Source: Spirochaetales bacterium
GTDB lineage: Bacteria; Spirochaetota; Spirochaetia; CADAEX01
Assembly: GCA_024233785.1 (NCBI GenBank)
Contig: JACKPD010000019.1
Location: forward strand, 1-44,609
DNA: 44,609 nt
Reading direction: 5' to 3'
The notes beneath the pieces were generated by a model. The model saw nothing but the letters and a program-made list of their open reading frames with translations, made no database searches and was not told where the DNA came from. Positions 32,108 through 40,261 of this stretch are shown piece after piece; position 1 is the stretch's first letter; each line of letters starts with the position of its first letter. Position numbers and translations under genes: made by a program.

Positions 32108-33057
32108 AGTGCCCTAATTTCGACCTGCTGCCTGAAATTTCTGTATCTTTCAACATCAAGATACTTTTTATTTGTATTTACAATTCTGGCTGACGCGGCG
32201 GCAACCCCGCTGCGCAGCATTTCTTCAATATCAGATTTTCCCTCAAGGCTGATTTCCCTGCACATAGCTCCCAGAAATGCGTTTCCGGCGCCAAGCGGAT
32301 AAATATCACTCAGCCTGACAGGCAGGAGAGCGGAAAACATTCTGTCCCCGTCAGATATTACAGCTCCATTTTCACCGAGAGTTATACTGACAATTTCCAC
32401 ACCCATTTTATTGATTTTACCGCAGAATGCGGCTGCTTCACTTATGTTCTTTATACTGGTTCCAAAGGTCTGTTCAACTTCATATGTATTGGCTTTTAGA
32501 AGGTAGGGCCTGCCTTCAATACCTTTCAGCATAGGGATCCCTTCGCCCCCAAGAACAGATCTTTTTCCTTTCCCGGCAGATTCGGCTATCATATCCCTGT
32601 AGATTTCAGGGTAGACTCCGGGAGGAACACTTCCTGTAAAAACAAAAAAACCGTCTTCAGAAAGATATTTTCTGAAAAGATCAAACACTGCCTCAATATC
32701 CTTTTTCCCGATTTCACATCCCCTGTCGTTTATCTCGGTTATCTTTCCGGTCGCGTTATCATGCATTTTCAGATTTACACGCAGGTCTCCGTTTACTTCG
32801 CAGAATTCATTCGGAAGGCTGTTTTCCTGAAAATATTTCTCAGTCATTATCCTGTTGTGCTTGAAGCTGTAGCCGAGGCAGAAAGCATTGCCGCCCAGTA
32901 ACTGGTAAGTAATAGCTACATGATATCCCTTACCGGCAATTGTCATTGAACTTGTATCAATCCGGTTCATATCACCGTACCTGAATTTTTCAAGTTCAAT
33001 AATCTTGTCAACAGCAGGATTTAATGTCATAGAAACAAGCAGATTATTGTTGTCCAT
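32104..33057 (-). CDS. PfkB-family (1-phosphofructokinase-like) protein with altered catalytic motif
   Basis: A 317-residue ribokinase-fold protein that aligns with 1-phosphofructokinase/tagatose-6-phosphate kinase: MTLNPAVDKIIELEKFRYGD at the start, AGKGYHVAITYQLLGG, FTGSVPPGV and YLLKANTYEVEQ. The signature usually read as G-A-G-D, whose Asp is the catalytic base, is G-A-G-N here (N259). The usual D-x-S-G stretch is replaced by VLGGEG. Both changes are plain in the DNA (codon AAC). The protein may be inactive, regulatory, or use another base. There is no Shine-Dalgarno; a TATAAT lies six bases before the ATG, suggesting a leaderless mRNA. It sits between hisG (convergent) and the gcv operon. 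Confidence 0.85.
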   Translation of the reverse strand: MDNNNLLVSMTLNPAVDKIIELEKFRYGDMNRIDTSSMTIAGKGYHVAITYQLLGGNAFCLGYSFKHNRIMTEKYFQENSLPNEFCEVNGDLRVNLKMHDNATGKITEINDRGCEIGKKDIEAVFDLFRKYLSEDGFFVFTGSVPPGVYPEIYRDMIAESAGKGKRSVLGGEGIPMLKGIEGRPYLLKANTYEVEQTFGTSIKNISEAAAFCGKINKMGVEIVSITLGENGAVISDGDRMFSALLPVRLSDIYPLGAGNAFLGAMCREISLEGKSDIEEMLRSGVAAASARIVNTNKKYLDVERYRNFRQQVEIRAL

Positions 33058-33063
33058 GACATT

Positions 33064-33092
33064 ATTATAATACTATAAACATGGTTTGTTAT
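33064..33092 (-). promoter_or_regulatory. Promoter of the PfkB-like gene, probably leaderless
   Basis: Minus strand: ATAACA (33092-33087), 17-base spacer, TATAAT (33069-33064), then six bases to the ATG at 33057. Confidence 0.5.
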
Positions 33093-33117
33093 ATTCTTTT
33101 TTACATAAAATAATTAA

Positions 33118-33155
33118 GGCCGCATTCCATACTGTACCAGGTATAAAATGCAGCC
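33118..33155 (-). terminator. Terminator of the gcv operon
   Basis: On the minus strand GGCTGCATT (33155-33147) pairs with AATGCGGCC (33126-33118) through one T-G wobble, with an inner ATAC/GTAT pairing. A T-rich run (TTAATTATTTTA) follows. It begins 21 bases after the gcvPB stop. Confidence 0.65.
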
Positions 33156-33175
33156 TGTCTTTCAGCTCAAGGGGA

Positions 33176-34597
33176 TCATTCCCACTTCAGGACCGGAGTT
33201 CTTGCTGCCTGAACAACATCAGCTCTCCTTATGGGGGTTTTATGGGGGGCGTTAAGAACAATTTCAGGAGTTTCAAACGCCTCTTTTTTAATTTTCTTCA
33301 TGACATCCGCAAAATTTTCAAGCGTTTCGCGGTTTTCCGTTTCTGTAGGCTCTATCATTATACTGTGTTCAACAATCAGTGGAAAAAATACTGTAGGTGC
33401 GTGGAACCCGTAATCAAGAATTCTTTTTGAGATATGGTCGGTTGTTATTCCTGACGGAAAACCTTTATCATTGATTATGAATTCATGCATACATTTCCGT
33501 TTGATAGGCCAGTTGTAATCATCTTTCAGAAGTGAAAGAAGGTAATTCGCGTTCAGTACCGCTGTTTCAGAAACATCCTTTAAACCTGCTGCCCCGAGGA
33601 GCCTGATATAGACATAAGCCCTTAAATAGATAAGGAAATTACCGGCAAAACTGTGTACCCTTCCTATTGTATCCGGCATATCTTTTTCAAAAATATACTG
33701 CCCTCCCTTTTTTATTACACGGGGTACAGGCAGATATTTTATCAGGTTTTCTACCACAGCAACAGGACCTGCCCCCGGGCCTCCGCCGCCGTGAGGAGTG
33801 GAGAAAGTTTTATGAAGGTTCATGTGCATTATGTCAAAGCCCATATCTGCAAACCTTGCCTTGCCCAGTGTCGCGTTAAGATTTGCACCATCTCCATAAA
33901 AAAGAGAGCCGTTATCATGTAGCATCTTTGCTATTTTCTTTATGTTTCTGTCAAAAAGTCCTGTAGTACCGGGGCTTGTCAGCATCATTCCTGCTGTATT
34001 TTTATCTATCATCCCTTCAAGCGCCTTGATATCTACATCGCCTTCAGGAGTTGACTTTACCTCTTTTAGCTTGAAACCGCACATGGCAACTGAAGCGGGG
34101 TTAGTACCATGGGCCGAATCAGGGATTATTATTGTATCCCTCTTTTCGCCTGTTTTCTCAAAGTGCTTTTTTATAATCATTACACCCGTAAGTTCCCCGT
34201 GGGAACCTGCGGCAGGAAGAAGAGTTACACCTTTCATCCCTGTAATTTTTTTAAGGTATTCCTCAAGTTCGAATATAATTTTAAGCGCACCCTGCGATGA
34301 TTCCGGGCCGCAGAGGGGATGTAGGGCCGTGAATCCCGGATCAGAGGCAAGTTTCTCATTGATCTTCGGGTTATATTTCATTGTACAGCTGCCCAGCGGA
34401 TACATATTCTCATCAACGCAGAAATTCTTTTTGGAGAGATTTACATAGTGCCTTACAAGTTCCGGCTCGCCGACATCAGGAAGAGCGGCCCCGGAATTTC
34501 CTGTATATTTGCTGTCAAGAGGATATTCCTTTCCTTTCCACTGCGGCACAGCATAGCTGTTTTTTCCTGTTTTGCTTTTGTTAAATATTATTTCCAT
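33176..34597 (-). CDS. gcvPB: Glycine dehydrogenase (decarboxylating) subunit 2
   Basis: Catalytic half of the two-subunit P protein, which decarboxylates glycine and passes aminomethyl to the lipoyl arm of GcvH. The 473-residue protein has YPLGSCTMKYNPK, PDSAHGTNPASV and the PLP-lysine motif MNLHKTFSTPHGGGG (K263). The ATG lies inside the end of gcvPA (10-base overlap), so the two subunits are made together. It is the last gene of the T-H-PA-PB operon, with a terminator behind. A dihydrolipoamide dehydrogenase (L protein) gene is not in the window. Confidence 0.97.
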   Translation of the reverse strand: MEIIFNKSKTGKNSYAVPQWKGKEYPLDSKYTGNSGAALPDVGEPELVRHYVNLSKKNFCVDENMYPLGSCTMKYNPKINEKLASDPGFTALHPLCGPESSQGALKIIFELEEYLKKITGMKGVTLLPAAGSHGELTGVMIIKKHFEKTGEKRDTIIIPDSAHGTNPASVAMCGFKLKEVKSTPEGDVDIKALEGMIDKNTAGMMLTSPGTTGLFDRNIKKIAKMLHDNGSLFYGDGANLNATLGKARFADMGFDIMHMNLHKTFSTPHGGGGPGAGPVAVVENLIKYLPVPRVIKKGGQYIFEKDMPDTIGRVHSFAGNFLIYLRAYVYIRLLGAAGLKDVSETAVLNANYLLSLLKDDYNWPIKRKCMHEFIINDKGFPSGITTDHISKRILDYGFHAPTVFFPLIVEHSIMIEPTETENRETLENFADVMKKIKKEAFETPEIVLNAPHKTPIRRADVVQAARTPVLKWE

Positions 34598-35919
34598 ACA
34601 CTGCCTGACTTTATTTTTTCTATAAAATTGTCTATCGACTGCATTGTGTCTGTCTCTGTTGCGCAGAAAAGAGTGCAGTCCCTTAGTTCCGGATAGTATT
34701 CTCCCAGGTCGAAGCCGGCTCCGGCGGAGGCGCTGTCAAAACCTGATTTCCCGTTATGCAGCACAAACTCGTTAAAAAACGGATCATCGGAGACCGGGGA
34801 AAACCCGGCGGAAAGAAGATTTTCACGCAGATATGATGCTGTATTATGATTAAGCTTGCCAAGCATTCCAAGCCGGGGACCTGTTGTTCCCAGATAAACA
34901 GCGGCCTTCACAGCAAGAATTCCTTCGTTCGAGCAGATATTGGAAGTTGCTTTTTCCCTTCTGATATGCTGCTCCCTTGCCTGCAGTGTAAGTGCAAAAA
35001 CTTTATTACCGTCAGAATCAACTGTAAGCCCTACAAGGCGTCCGGGTATTTTGCGGGTAAAGTGTTCCTTCGCTGAAATAAAACCAAGCATCGGGCCTCC
35101 GAATGAGACAGGGCTTCCGAAACTCTGCGCTTCACCGCAGACAATATCGGCTCCCGTTTCGGCAGGACTTTTAAGAAAGCCGAGGCTTAGGGCTTCCGTT
35201 ACTGTATAGATTAGATCAAGCTTTTTCTCTTTTTTAAACGCGGAAAAACCTGACGAGGATGCGTCAGGATCCTCTATACACCCGAAAAAGTTGGGAGACT
35301 GAATTACAACAGCTCCTGTTTCATCGTCGCACAGCTTTTTAACCGCATCAAAATCCGTAACAAGGCCCTTCAGCGGGATTTCCTCAACTATAAGACCTGC
35401 GGCCCATGCGTATGTCGCAAGAACTTCCCTGTAGAGGGGATTTACAGCGCGGCTTACAAGCACCTTGTCCTTCCTGCTGTTCCTTGCTGACATCATTACC
35501 GCTTCGGCAAGTGAGGTTGCCCCGTCGTACATGCTTGCGTTGGTAACATCCATACCGGTCAGGCGGCACATGTAGGTCTGGAATTCAAATATGGCAGTAA
35601 GTGTTCCCTGGCTGACTTCAGGCTGATAGGGGGTATAGGCGGTATAGAATTCCGACCTTGACGCAAGATCGTCAACAACAGCCGGTATATAGTGGTTGTA
35701 TGATCCCGCACCAAGAAACATCCTCTTCGTGCTGTTTTTACAGCTTTCGCTTTTAAGAATATCGAATATTTCCATTTCCGATACAGGCTCAGGAAGACCG
35801 TCAAGCTTGTCCAGAAGAATATCCTGGGGAAGATCGGCAAACAGATCGTCTATTTTTGATACCCCGATTTTTTTAAGCATCAGGGTTTTGTCATCATTAT
35901 TTAAAAGGGTATATTTCAT
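34588..35919 (-). CDS. gcvPA: Glycine dehydrogenase (decarboxylating) subunit 1
   Basis: Partner subunit of the split P protein, 443 residues. Family landmarks are FLGAGSYNHYIPAVVDDLASRSEFYTAYT, PYQPEVSQGTLTAIFEFQ, MYDGATSLAEA and TSNICSNEGILA (quoted in parts). The frame is open to 35937, but the ATG at 35919 has GGGGGCT upstream and starts one base after the gcvH stop, which suits the operon; the longer TTG form would lie inside gcvH. It binds the aldimine cofactor at the interface with GcvPB. No key residue looks altered. Confidence 0.95.
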   Translation of the reverse strand: MKYTLLNNDDKTLMLKKIGVSKIDDLFADLPQDILLDKLDGLPEPVSEMEIFDILKSESCKNSTKRMFLGAGSYNHYIPAVVDDLASRSEFYTAYTPYQPEVSQGTLTAIFEFQTYMCRLTGMDVTNASMYDGATSLAEAVMMSARNSRKDKVLVSRAVNPLYREVLATYAWAAGLIVEEIPLKGLVTDFDAVKKLCDDETGAVVIQSPNFFGCIEDPDASSSGFSAFKKEKKLDLIYTVTEALSLGFLKSPAETGADIVCGEAQSFGSPVSFGGPMLGFISAKEHFTRKIPGRLVGLTVDSDGNKVFALTLQAREQHIRREKATSNICSNEGILAVKAAVYLGTTGPRLGMLGKLNHNTASYLRENLLSAGFSPVSDDPFFNEFVLHNGKSGFDSASAGAGFDLGEYYPELRDCTLFCATETDTMQSIDNFIEKIKSGSVWK

Positions 35920-35920
35920 T

Positions 35921-36331
35921 TCAGCCCCCGGCAGCAAGAAAATCGGTATACTGCGCAGGAGTCATCAGTTTTTCAAGCTCTGCCGTATCAGAGAGTTCCA
36001 GTTTTATAAACCACCCGTCATCATACGGAGATTTATTCACTGTTTCGGGAGCATCCTCAATCGCGCTGTTTAATTCAAGCACCTTTCCTGATACAGGTGA
36101 ATAAACATCAGAGGCAGCCTTTGCAGATTCAACGACAGCAATTACATCACCTGCTGAAATAGTGCTTCCTGGCGAAGCAGACAGTTCTACATAGACGATA
36201 TCTCCCAGGCTGTTCTGGGCAAAATCAGATATCCCGCAAAGAGCATTCCCTTTACCGTCCGGTTTTATCCACTCATGTTTGTCTGTATACCTGAAACCTT
36301 CTTTTACTTCCCTACCTTTATTTGCATCCAT
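35921..36331 (-). CDS. gcvH: Glycine cleavage system H protein
   Basis: Lipoyl carrier that shuttles the aminomethyl group between P and T proteins. The 136-residue protein reads FRYTDKHEWIK at the start, GISDFAQNSLGDIVYVEL, and the lipoylation site VESAKAASDVYSPV with the lysine at 71. The residue before it is Ala where most have Val, a minor change. The N-terminal tail of about 12 residues before the conserved part is slightly longer than usual. The ATG has a GGGAGG ribosome site. It sits between gcvT and gcvPA. Confidence 0.97.
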   Translation of the reverse strand: MDANKGREVKEGFRYTDKHEWIKPDGKGNALCGISDFAQNSLGDIVYVELSASPGSTISAGDVIAVVESAKAASDVYSPVSGKVLELNSAIEDAPETVNKSPYDDGWFIKLELSDTAELEKLMTPAQYTDFLAAGG

Positions 36332-36343
36332 TTTTTTCCTCCC

Positions 36344-37432
36344 TTATCCGTTAAAACTATAAAACGGGCGCTTAACCACAGAAGCTCCCACATTTTTGTC
36401 CCTGATCACAATATCAACATCACTGCCGGTTTTTACAATCCCGGTTTTTACAAGCGCAAACGCTATTCCTTTTTTCAATACCGGGGAATATCCTCCGCTC
36501 GTAACATGTCCGATATCAGCTCCCTCATACATTACCCTGTACCCTTCCCGCGGTATTCCCTTTTCCTTTATTTCCAGGCAGACAATTCTCCTGCCGGGCC
36601 CTTCCGCCTTAACCTTTCTGAGTATGTCCGAGGCTGTATAATTCTTGTCCGAATTTACAATCCAGGAAAGCCCGGCTTCTACAGGATTGACGTTTTCATT
36701 AAGCTCATGCCCGTAAAGTGAATAACACGCTTCAAGGCGGAGTGAATCACGGGAAGCAAGTCCGCAGGGAATAAGATTAAAAGGCTTTCCTTTTTCAAGC
36801 AGGATGTCCCACAGCGCTCCTGCTGTCTCAGGATTTATAAAAAGCTCATAGCCAGCTTCGCCGGTATATCCGGTATTTGAAATCATGATCCTGCTTCCGT
36901 TGAATTTTGAATAAGTAAAATGAAACCGTTCGAGCTTATCAAGATTAACGCCGCTGAAAACATTCTGCAGTATTGCCTTTGAAGAAGGGCCCTGAATATC
37001 TATCTTTGCCGTTACATCTGAAAGATCTTCGAGAACAACATCCCCTTCAAGTCTGCTTTTAAGCCATTTGAAATCCTTTTCCCTTGTGCCGGCATTTACA
37101 ACCAGATAAAAATCATCTTCAGTAATCCTGAATATAAATAAGTCATCAATAATTCCGCCCTTTGCGTTACAGAGGCAGCTGTACATACCCTTGCCGTCTT
37201 CCAGCTTTGAAAATGATGTGGGGACAAGTGACTCAAGATACTGCTGACTGTCTTTTCCCTTTACACTGAACTCTCCCATGTGTGAAATATCAAAAAGTCC
37301 TGCATTGGTTCTTACAGCCATGTGCTCTTCAATAGCAGAAGTATACTGCACAGGAAGATCCCAGCCCGCGAAATCAACGATCCTTCCTCCAAGCTGCAGA
37401 TGTTTTTCATATAAGGGAGTACGTTTTCCCAT
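36344..37432 (-). CDS. gcvT: Glycine cleavage system T protein (aminomethyltransferase)
   Basis: Moves the methylene group from aminomethyl-lipoyl GcvH to tetrahydrofolate and releases ammonia. The 362-residue protein has TPLYEKHLQLGGRIVDFAGW, NAGLFDISHMGEF, ISNTGYTGEAGYELF and the C-terminal GHVTSGGYSPVLKKGIA, all typical. The conserved Asp of the folate site in FDISHMG is present. The ATG has AAGGAGG upstream. It is the first gene of the operon. A TTGACA lies upstream next to a palindrome, and the divergent Lrp/AsnC regulator is the natural controller. I looked for the conserved core of a glycine riboswitch in the leader and did not see it. Confidence 0.97.
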   Translation of the reverse strand: MGKRTPLYEKHLQLGGRIVDFAGWDLPVQYTSAIEEHMAVRTNAGLFDISHMGEFSVKGKDSQQYLESLVPTSFSKLEDGKGMYSCLCNAKGGIIDDLFIFRITEDDFYLVVNAGTREKDFKWLKSRLEGDVVLEDLSDVTAKIDIQGPSSKAILQNVFSGVNLDKLERFHFTYSKFNGSRIMISNTGYTGEAGYELFINPETAGALWDILLEKGKPFNLIPCGLASRDSLRLEACYSLYGHELNENVNPVEAGLSWIVNSDKNYTASDILRKVKAEGPGRRIVCLEIKEKGIPREGYRVMYEGADIGHVTSGGYSPVLKKGIAFALVKTGIVKTGSDVDIVIRDKNVGASVVKRPFYSFNG

Positions 37433-37479
37433 AATACCGCCTCCTTAAGGCTAACTTTGGATATGTAAATACCTATCTA

Positions 37480-37511
37480 ATTATACTTATCCCATATAAT
37501 CAATTTGTCAA
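37480..37511 (-). promoter_or_regulatory. Promoter of the gcv operon with long spacer
   Basis: Minus strand: a perfect TTGACA (37511-37506) and a perfect TATAAT (37485-37480), but 20 bases apart, longer than the optimal 17. Such promoters usually need an activator. The weaker AAGTAT at the 17-base position is an alternative. Confidence 0.5.
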
Positions 37512-37529
37512 TATATTATTGATAATATA
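37512..37529. promoter_or_regulatory. Palindrome touching the gcv -35 box (candidate Lrp/AsnC site)
   Basis: TATATTAT-TG-ATAATATA is a perfect 18-base AT-rich palindrome directly upstream of the TTGACA of the gcv promoter and about 100 bases before the divergent Lrp gene. AT-rich palindromes suit Lrp-family binding. Confidence 0.5.
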
Positions 37530-37583
37530 ATCATATTTAAGCTTAATCTTATATGTTTTCATCATTAATTGCACATTTTAAAA

Positions 37584-37612
37584 TTGCAGAATAAAGTTAT
37601 TGGCTGTATAAT
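37584..37612 (+). promoter_or_regulatory. Promoter of the Lrp/AsnC gene
   Basis: TTGCAG (37584-37589), 17-base spacer, TATAAT (37607-37612). Start near 37619, giving a leader of about 12 bases with a GGGAGA ribosome site. Confidence 0.6.
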
Positions 37613-37630
37613 AAGCCGGGAGAACAAATT

Positions 37631-38134
37631 ATGCATATTAAACTTGATGAACTTAATAAAAAAATCATTTCCCATCTTCAGAAAGGGAGGAAATCCTATA
37701 AGGAAATTGCCGATGACCTTTCAATTGCGGAAAACACTGTAAAATCAAGAGTACGGAAACTTGAAAAGGACAAGGTAATTGATATAACAACAGTGCTTAA
37801 CCCTGAGGTACTGCAGGACCACCAGATTGTGCTTGTGGGAATACAGGTAAAGGACTTAAGCTATGTCAAAACAGGAGAAAAGCTGAGCAAACTAAAAAGG
37901 GTTATACATGTCTGCGTTGTTACAGGGAGATATGACTTTATTATTCTTGTTCACCTCGATAAGGAACTCGGGATACTTGAGTTCCTTGATCAGGAACTTT
38001 CTCAAATAAAGGGAATAACAGTCTCTGAAACTTTTGTAGTTTATAAATCTTTCAATCTTAAAATACCGTATCTGCTGGGTGATGAAGAGAGCGGTTTAAC
38101 CGGCGGCAAAACACAGGAAGGCAAAGAAGAATAA
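37631..38134 (+). CDS. Lrp/AsnC family transcriptional regulator
   Basis: A 167-residue amino-acid-sensing regulator. The N-terminus is a winged helix: LDELNKKIISHLQKGRKSYK, then IADDLSIAENTVKSRVRKLEKD. The C-terminal half is the RAM ligand domain, with VVTGRYDFIILVHLD near residue 98. The extra C-terminal tail after residue 150 is charged and not conserved. Its position divergent from gcvTHP and the palindrome in between make glycine-cleavage control the most likely role; the ligand (glycine or another amino acid) is not shown by sequence. A terminator hairpin follows. Confidence 0.92.
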   Translation: MHIKLDELNKKIISHLQKGRKSYKEIADDLSIAENTVKSRVRKLEKDKVIDITTVLNPEVLQDHQIVLVGIQVKDLSYVKTGEKLSKLKRVIHVCVVTGRYDFIILVHLDKELGILEFLDQELSQIKGITVSETFVVYKSFNLKIPYLLGDEESGLTGGKTQEGKEE

Positions 38135-38148
38135 AACGTTTAAGGCGC

Positions 38149-38193
38149 ACCGCCGCAGAGAACCGGGAAAGGCTACTGCGGCGGTTTTATTTT
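38149..38193 (+). terminator. Terminator of the Lrp/AsnC gene
   Basis: ACCGCCGCAG (38149-38158) and CTGCGGCGGT (38176-38185) form a perfect 10-bp GC-rich stem, followed by TTTATTTT. The stop of the convergent small gene lies inside the loop. Confidence 0.85.
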
Positions 38194-38424
38194 AAGTACA
38201 GAACAGGCATAATCACCTGAAACCTTGGTCATCGTTTCAATCAGATCGGAAGGGGATGTCCATTTTCTCGGAGCGGAAACCCTGCCGTCAAAATAAATCC
38301 TGTAAACATCCATTTCAGCTGAATTGTTTTCCGGAATAAGTTCTCTTATATAATAATATTTCCATTCATCCTTTCCATTTTTAGCGTTAAACGCTTTTTC
38401 CCTGTACCATTCGCCGCTTTCCAT
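38173..38424 (-). CDS. Small hypothetical protein downstream of the phosphohexomutase
   Basis: An 83-residue acidic/aromatic protein that I do not recognise. It has no signal peptide or membrane helix and reads as a small folded domain (WKYYYIRELIPENN, YRIYFDGRVSAPRKW). I take it as real because it has a good ribosome site (AGGGGGATT, 6 bases before the ATG), starts 12 bases after the phosphohexomutase stop in the same direction, and fills the gap neatly. Its last codons are written by one arm of the terminator hairpin of the convergent Lrp gene, so its own 3' end has no separate terminator. Function unknown. Confidence 0.6.
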   Translation of the reverse strand: MESGEWYREKAFNAKNGKDEWKYYYIRELIPENNSAEMDVYRIYFDGRVSAPRKWTSPSDLIETMTKVSGDYACSVLKIKPPQ

Positions 38425-38436
38425 TAAATAATCCCC

Positions 38437-40191
38437 CTATTTTGCGCTGTCAATTATTTTTTTAATATCTTTTTCCATTGCCGCGGCTTTTTCCCCTGCG
38501 TCTGCTTTTGCCTGTTCAAGTTCTTTACCCGGTTTTTCCCTGCAGGAAATATAAAACTTTATCTTCGGCTCTGTACCTGATGGGCGTACTGTAATCATAC
38601 TGCCGTCTTCAAGTGAAAACTGAAGTACATCTGCTTCTGGCAGTGTAATATTATTAATTGTTATTCTTTTCTTATAATCCCTTGCTTCTTTTATCCTGAT
38701 CCCGCCTATCTGTTCAGGAGGGGAGCTTCTCATGCCGCTCATAAGGTTTTTCATAATTTCAAGACCGCTCTGGCCTTTAAATGTCCCTGATACCTGGCTC
38801 TCTCTGAAATATCCGTATTTTTCATATATTGAATTAAGAAAATCAAGAACAGACATTCCGTTTTCCCTGCTGAAGAGCGCCATTTCAGCTGTTACAACAG
38901 CTGCCGATACCGCATCCTTGTCACGAACCCTGGTCCCGACAAGAAAGCCGTAGCTTTCCTCTCCGCCGAAGACATAATTCTCGCCTGTTTTTTCAAACCT
39001 GGCAATAAGGTCCGCAATCCACTTGAAACCGGTAAGAACATCATAAACTCTGACCCCGAAACTCTCGCCTATTAAACGCTGAAGTTCAGTTGTGACGATT
39101 GTCTTTATAATGGCAGGTTTATCCGGCATCCTTCCCTGCGCCTTTAAGGTCGAAAGGATGTAATAGGAAAGCATTGAACCGAGCTGGTTGCCGTTTATAA
39201 GTGTAAATCCCCCGCCGTCCGGAACTGCGATCCCTATCCTGTCCGAATCCGGGTCAGTCCCCATAACAAGGTCCGCATCCACTTCCCCGGCAAGTTTTAA
39301 AGCCATAGCCATCGCTGAAGCCTCTTCAGGATTAGGAAACTTTACAGTCGGGAAATTGCCGTCAGGTTCGGCCTGCTCCGGCACTGTAATTACATCAATA
39401 CCTGCGTCTTTCATTGCCTTTTCGACAGGAATCCTTCCCGCGCCGTGGAGAGGAGTGTAGACAATTTTCAGGGTCTTTCCCTTCTCTCTTACAAGATCAG
39501 GCCTGAGGAAGCAACCTTTAACCATTTCAAGGTATGGTTCATCAATTTCACGGTCAATATATTTAAGGAGCTTTTTATCGATTGCCTCTTTCTCTGTCAT
39601 TTCCCTGATATCTTCTCCCGCACTGTTGCGCACTTCTTCAATTATCAGCCTGTCATGGGGCTCTACGACCTGCCCTCCGTCTGACCAGGAAACCTTATAC
39701 CCGTTATATTCTGCCGGATTATGGCTTGCGGTAATTACAATACCTGCTGTACAGCCAAGCTCCCTTACCGCAAAGGAGAGCTCCGGCGTAGGCCTTAAGG
39801 ATGTAAATATATTAACCCTGATATTATTTGCGCACAGAACAAGCGCGGCCTCCAGGGCAAAAAGGGGCGAAAACCTTCTTGAATCATAGGCAATTGCGAC
39901 AGAAGCTTTACTTCCGCTTCCCCCGCTGTCATTCCTGCGGACAGCCTTGTTGATATAGTTTGCAAGCCCCTGGGTTGTTTTCCTGATTATGAAAGGATTC
40001 AGCCTGTTGTAGCCCCCTCCTATTACTCCCCGGATACCCCCTGTTCCAAAATCAAGCTCCCTGTAGAACCGGTCTCCAAGCTCGCTGTAATTTTCTTCAG
40101 AAAGCAGTTTTGAAACCTCATCCCGGAAGTCCATGACCTTTTCAAGTTTGATATATTCTTCAGCCAGTTTTTTAATTTCATTTTTTTCCAT
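38437..40191 (-). CDS. Phospho-sugar mutase (phosphoglucomutase/phosphomannomutase)
   Basis: Alpha-D-phosphohexomutase of 584 residues, the long form found in Firmicutes (PgcA-like) and spirochaetes. It interconverts hexose-1- and 6-phosphates. The phosphoserine loop is TASHNPAEYNGYK (S156), the metal loop GTDPDSDRIG near residue 315, the sugar-specificity loop GGEESYGFLVG, and the phosphate-binding loop VRPSGTEPKIKFY near the C-terminus. The GEESYGF type loop favours glucose phosphates. The ATG has AGGAAGGA upstream. It could carry glucose-1-phosphate from glycogen phosphorylase into glycolysis. The HAD phosphatase gene lies 70 bases upstream in the same direction. Confidence 0.95.
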   Translation of the reverse strand: MEKNEIKKLAEEYIKLEKVMDFRDEVSKLLSEENYSELGDRFYRELDFGTGGIRGVIGGGYNRLNPFIIRKTTQGLANYINKAVRRNDSGGSGSKASVAIAYDSRRFSPLFALEAALVLCANNIRVNIFTSLRPTPELSFAVRELGCTAGIVITASHNPAEYNGYKVSWSDGGQVVEPHDRLIIEEVRNSAGEDIREMTEKEAIDKKLLKYIDREIDEPYLEMVKGCFLRPDLVREKGKTLKIVYTPLHGAGRIPVEKAMKDAGIDVITVPEQAEPDGNFPTVKFPNPEEASAMAMALKLAGEVDADLVMGTDPDSDRIGIAVPDGGGFTLINGNQLGSMLSYYILSTLKAQGRMPDKPAIIKTIVTTELQRLIGESFGVRVYDVLTGFKWIADLIARFEKTGENYVFGGEESYGFLVGTRVRDKDAVSAAVVTAEMALFSRENGMSVLDFLNSIYEKYGYFRESQVSGTFKGQSGLEIMKNLMSGMRSSPPEQIGGIRIKEARDYKKRITINNITLPEADVLQFSLEDGSMITVRPSGTEPKIKFYISCREKPGKELEQAKADAGEKAAAMEKDIKKIIDSAK

Positions 40192-40261
40192 GACATCCTT
40201 CCTTTACAGGTATATTTATCAGGTATAATTATATAATACATTGTTTGCCGTAAAAATCAAA

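Noticed and set aside
37433..37630. Glycine riboswitch upstream of gcvT
   Set aside because: The leader is short, AT-rich and lacks the paired GG-rich core repeats expected of the glycine aptamer. A covariance search would settle it.
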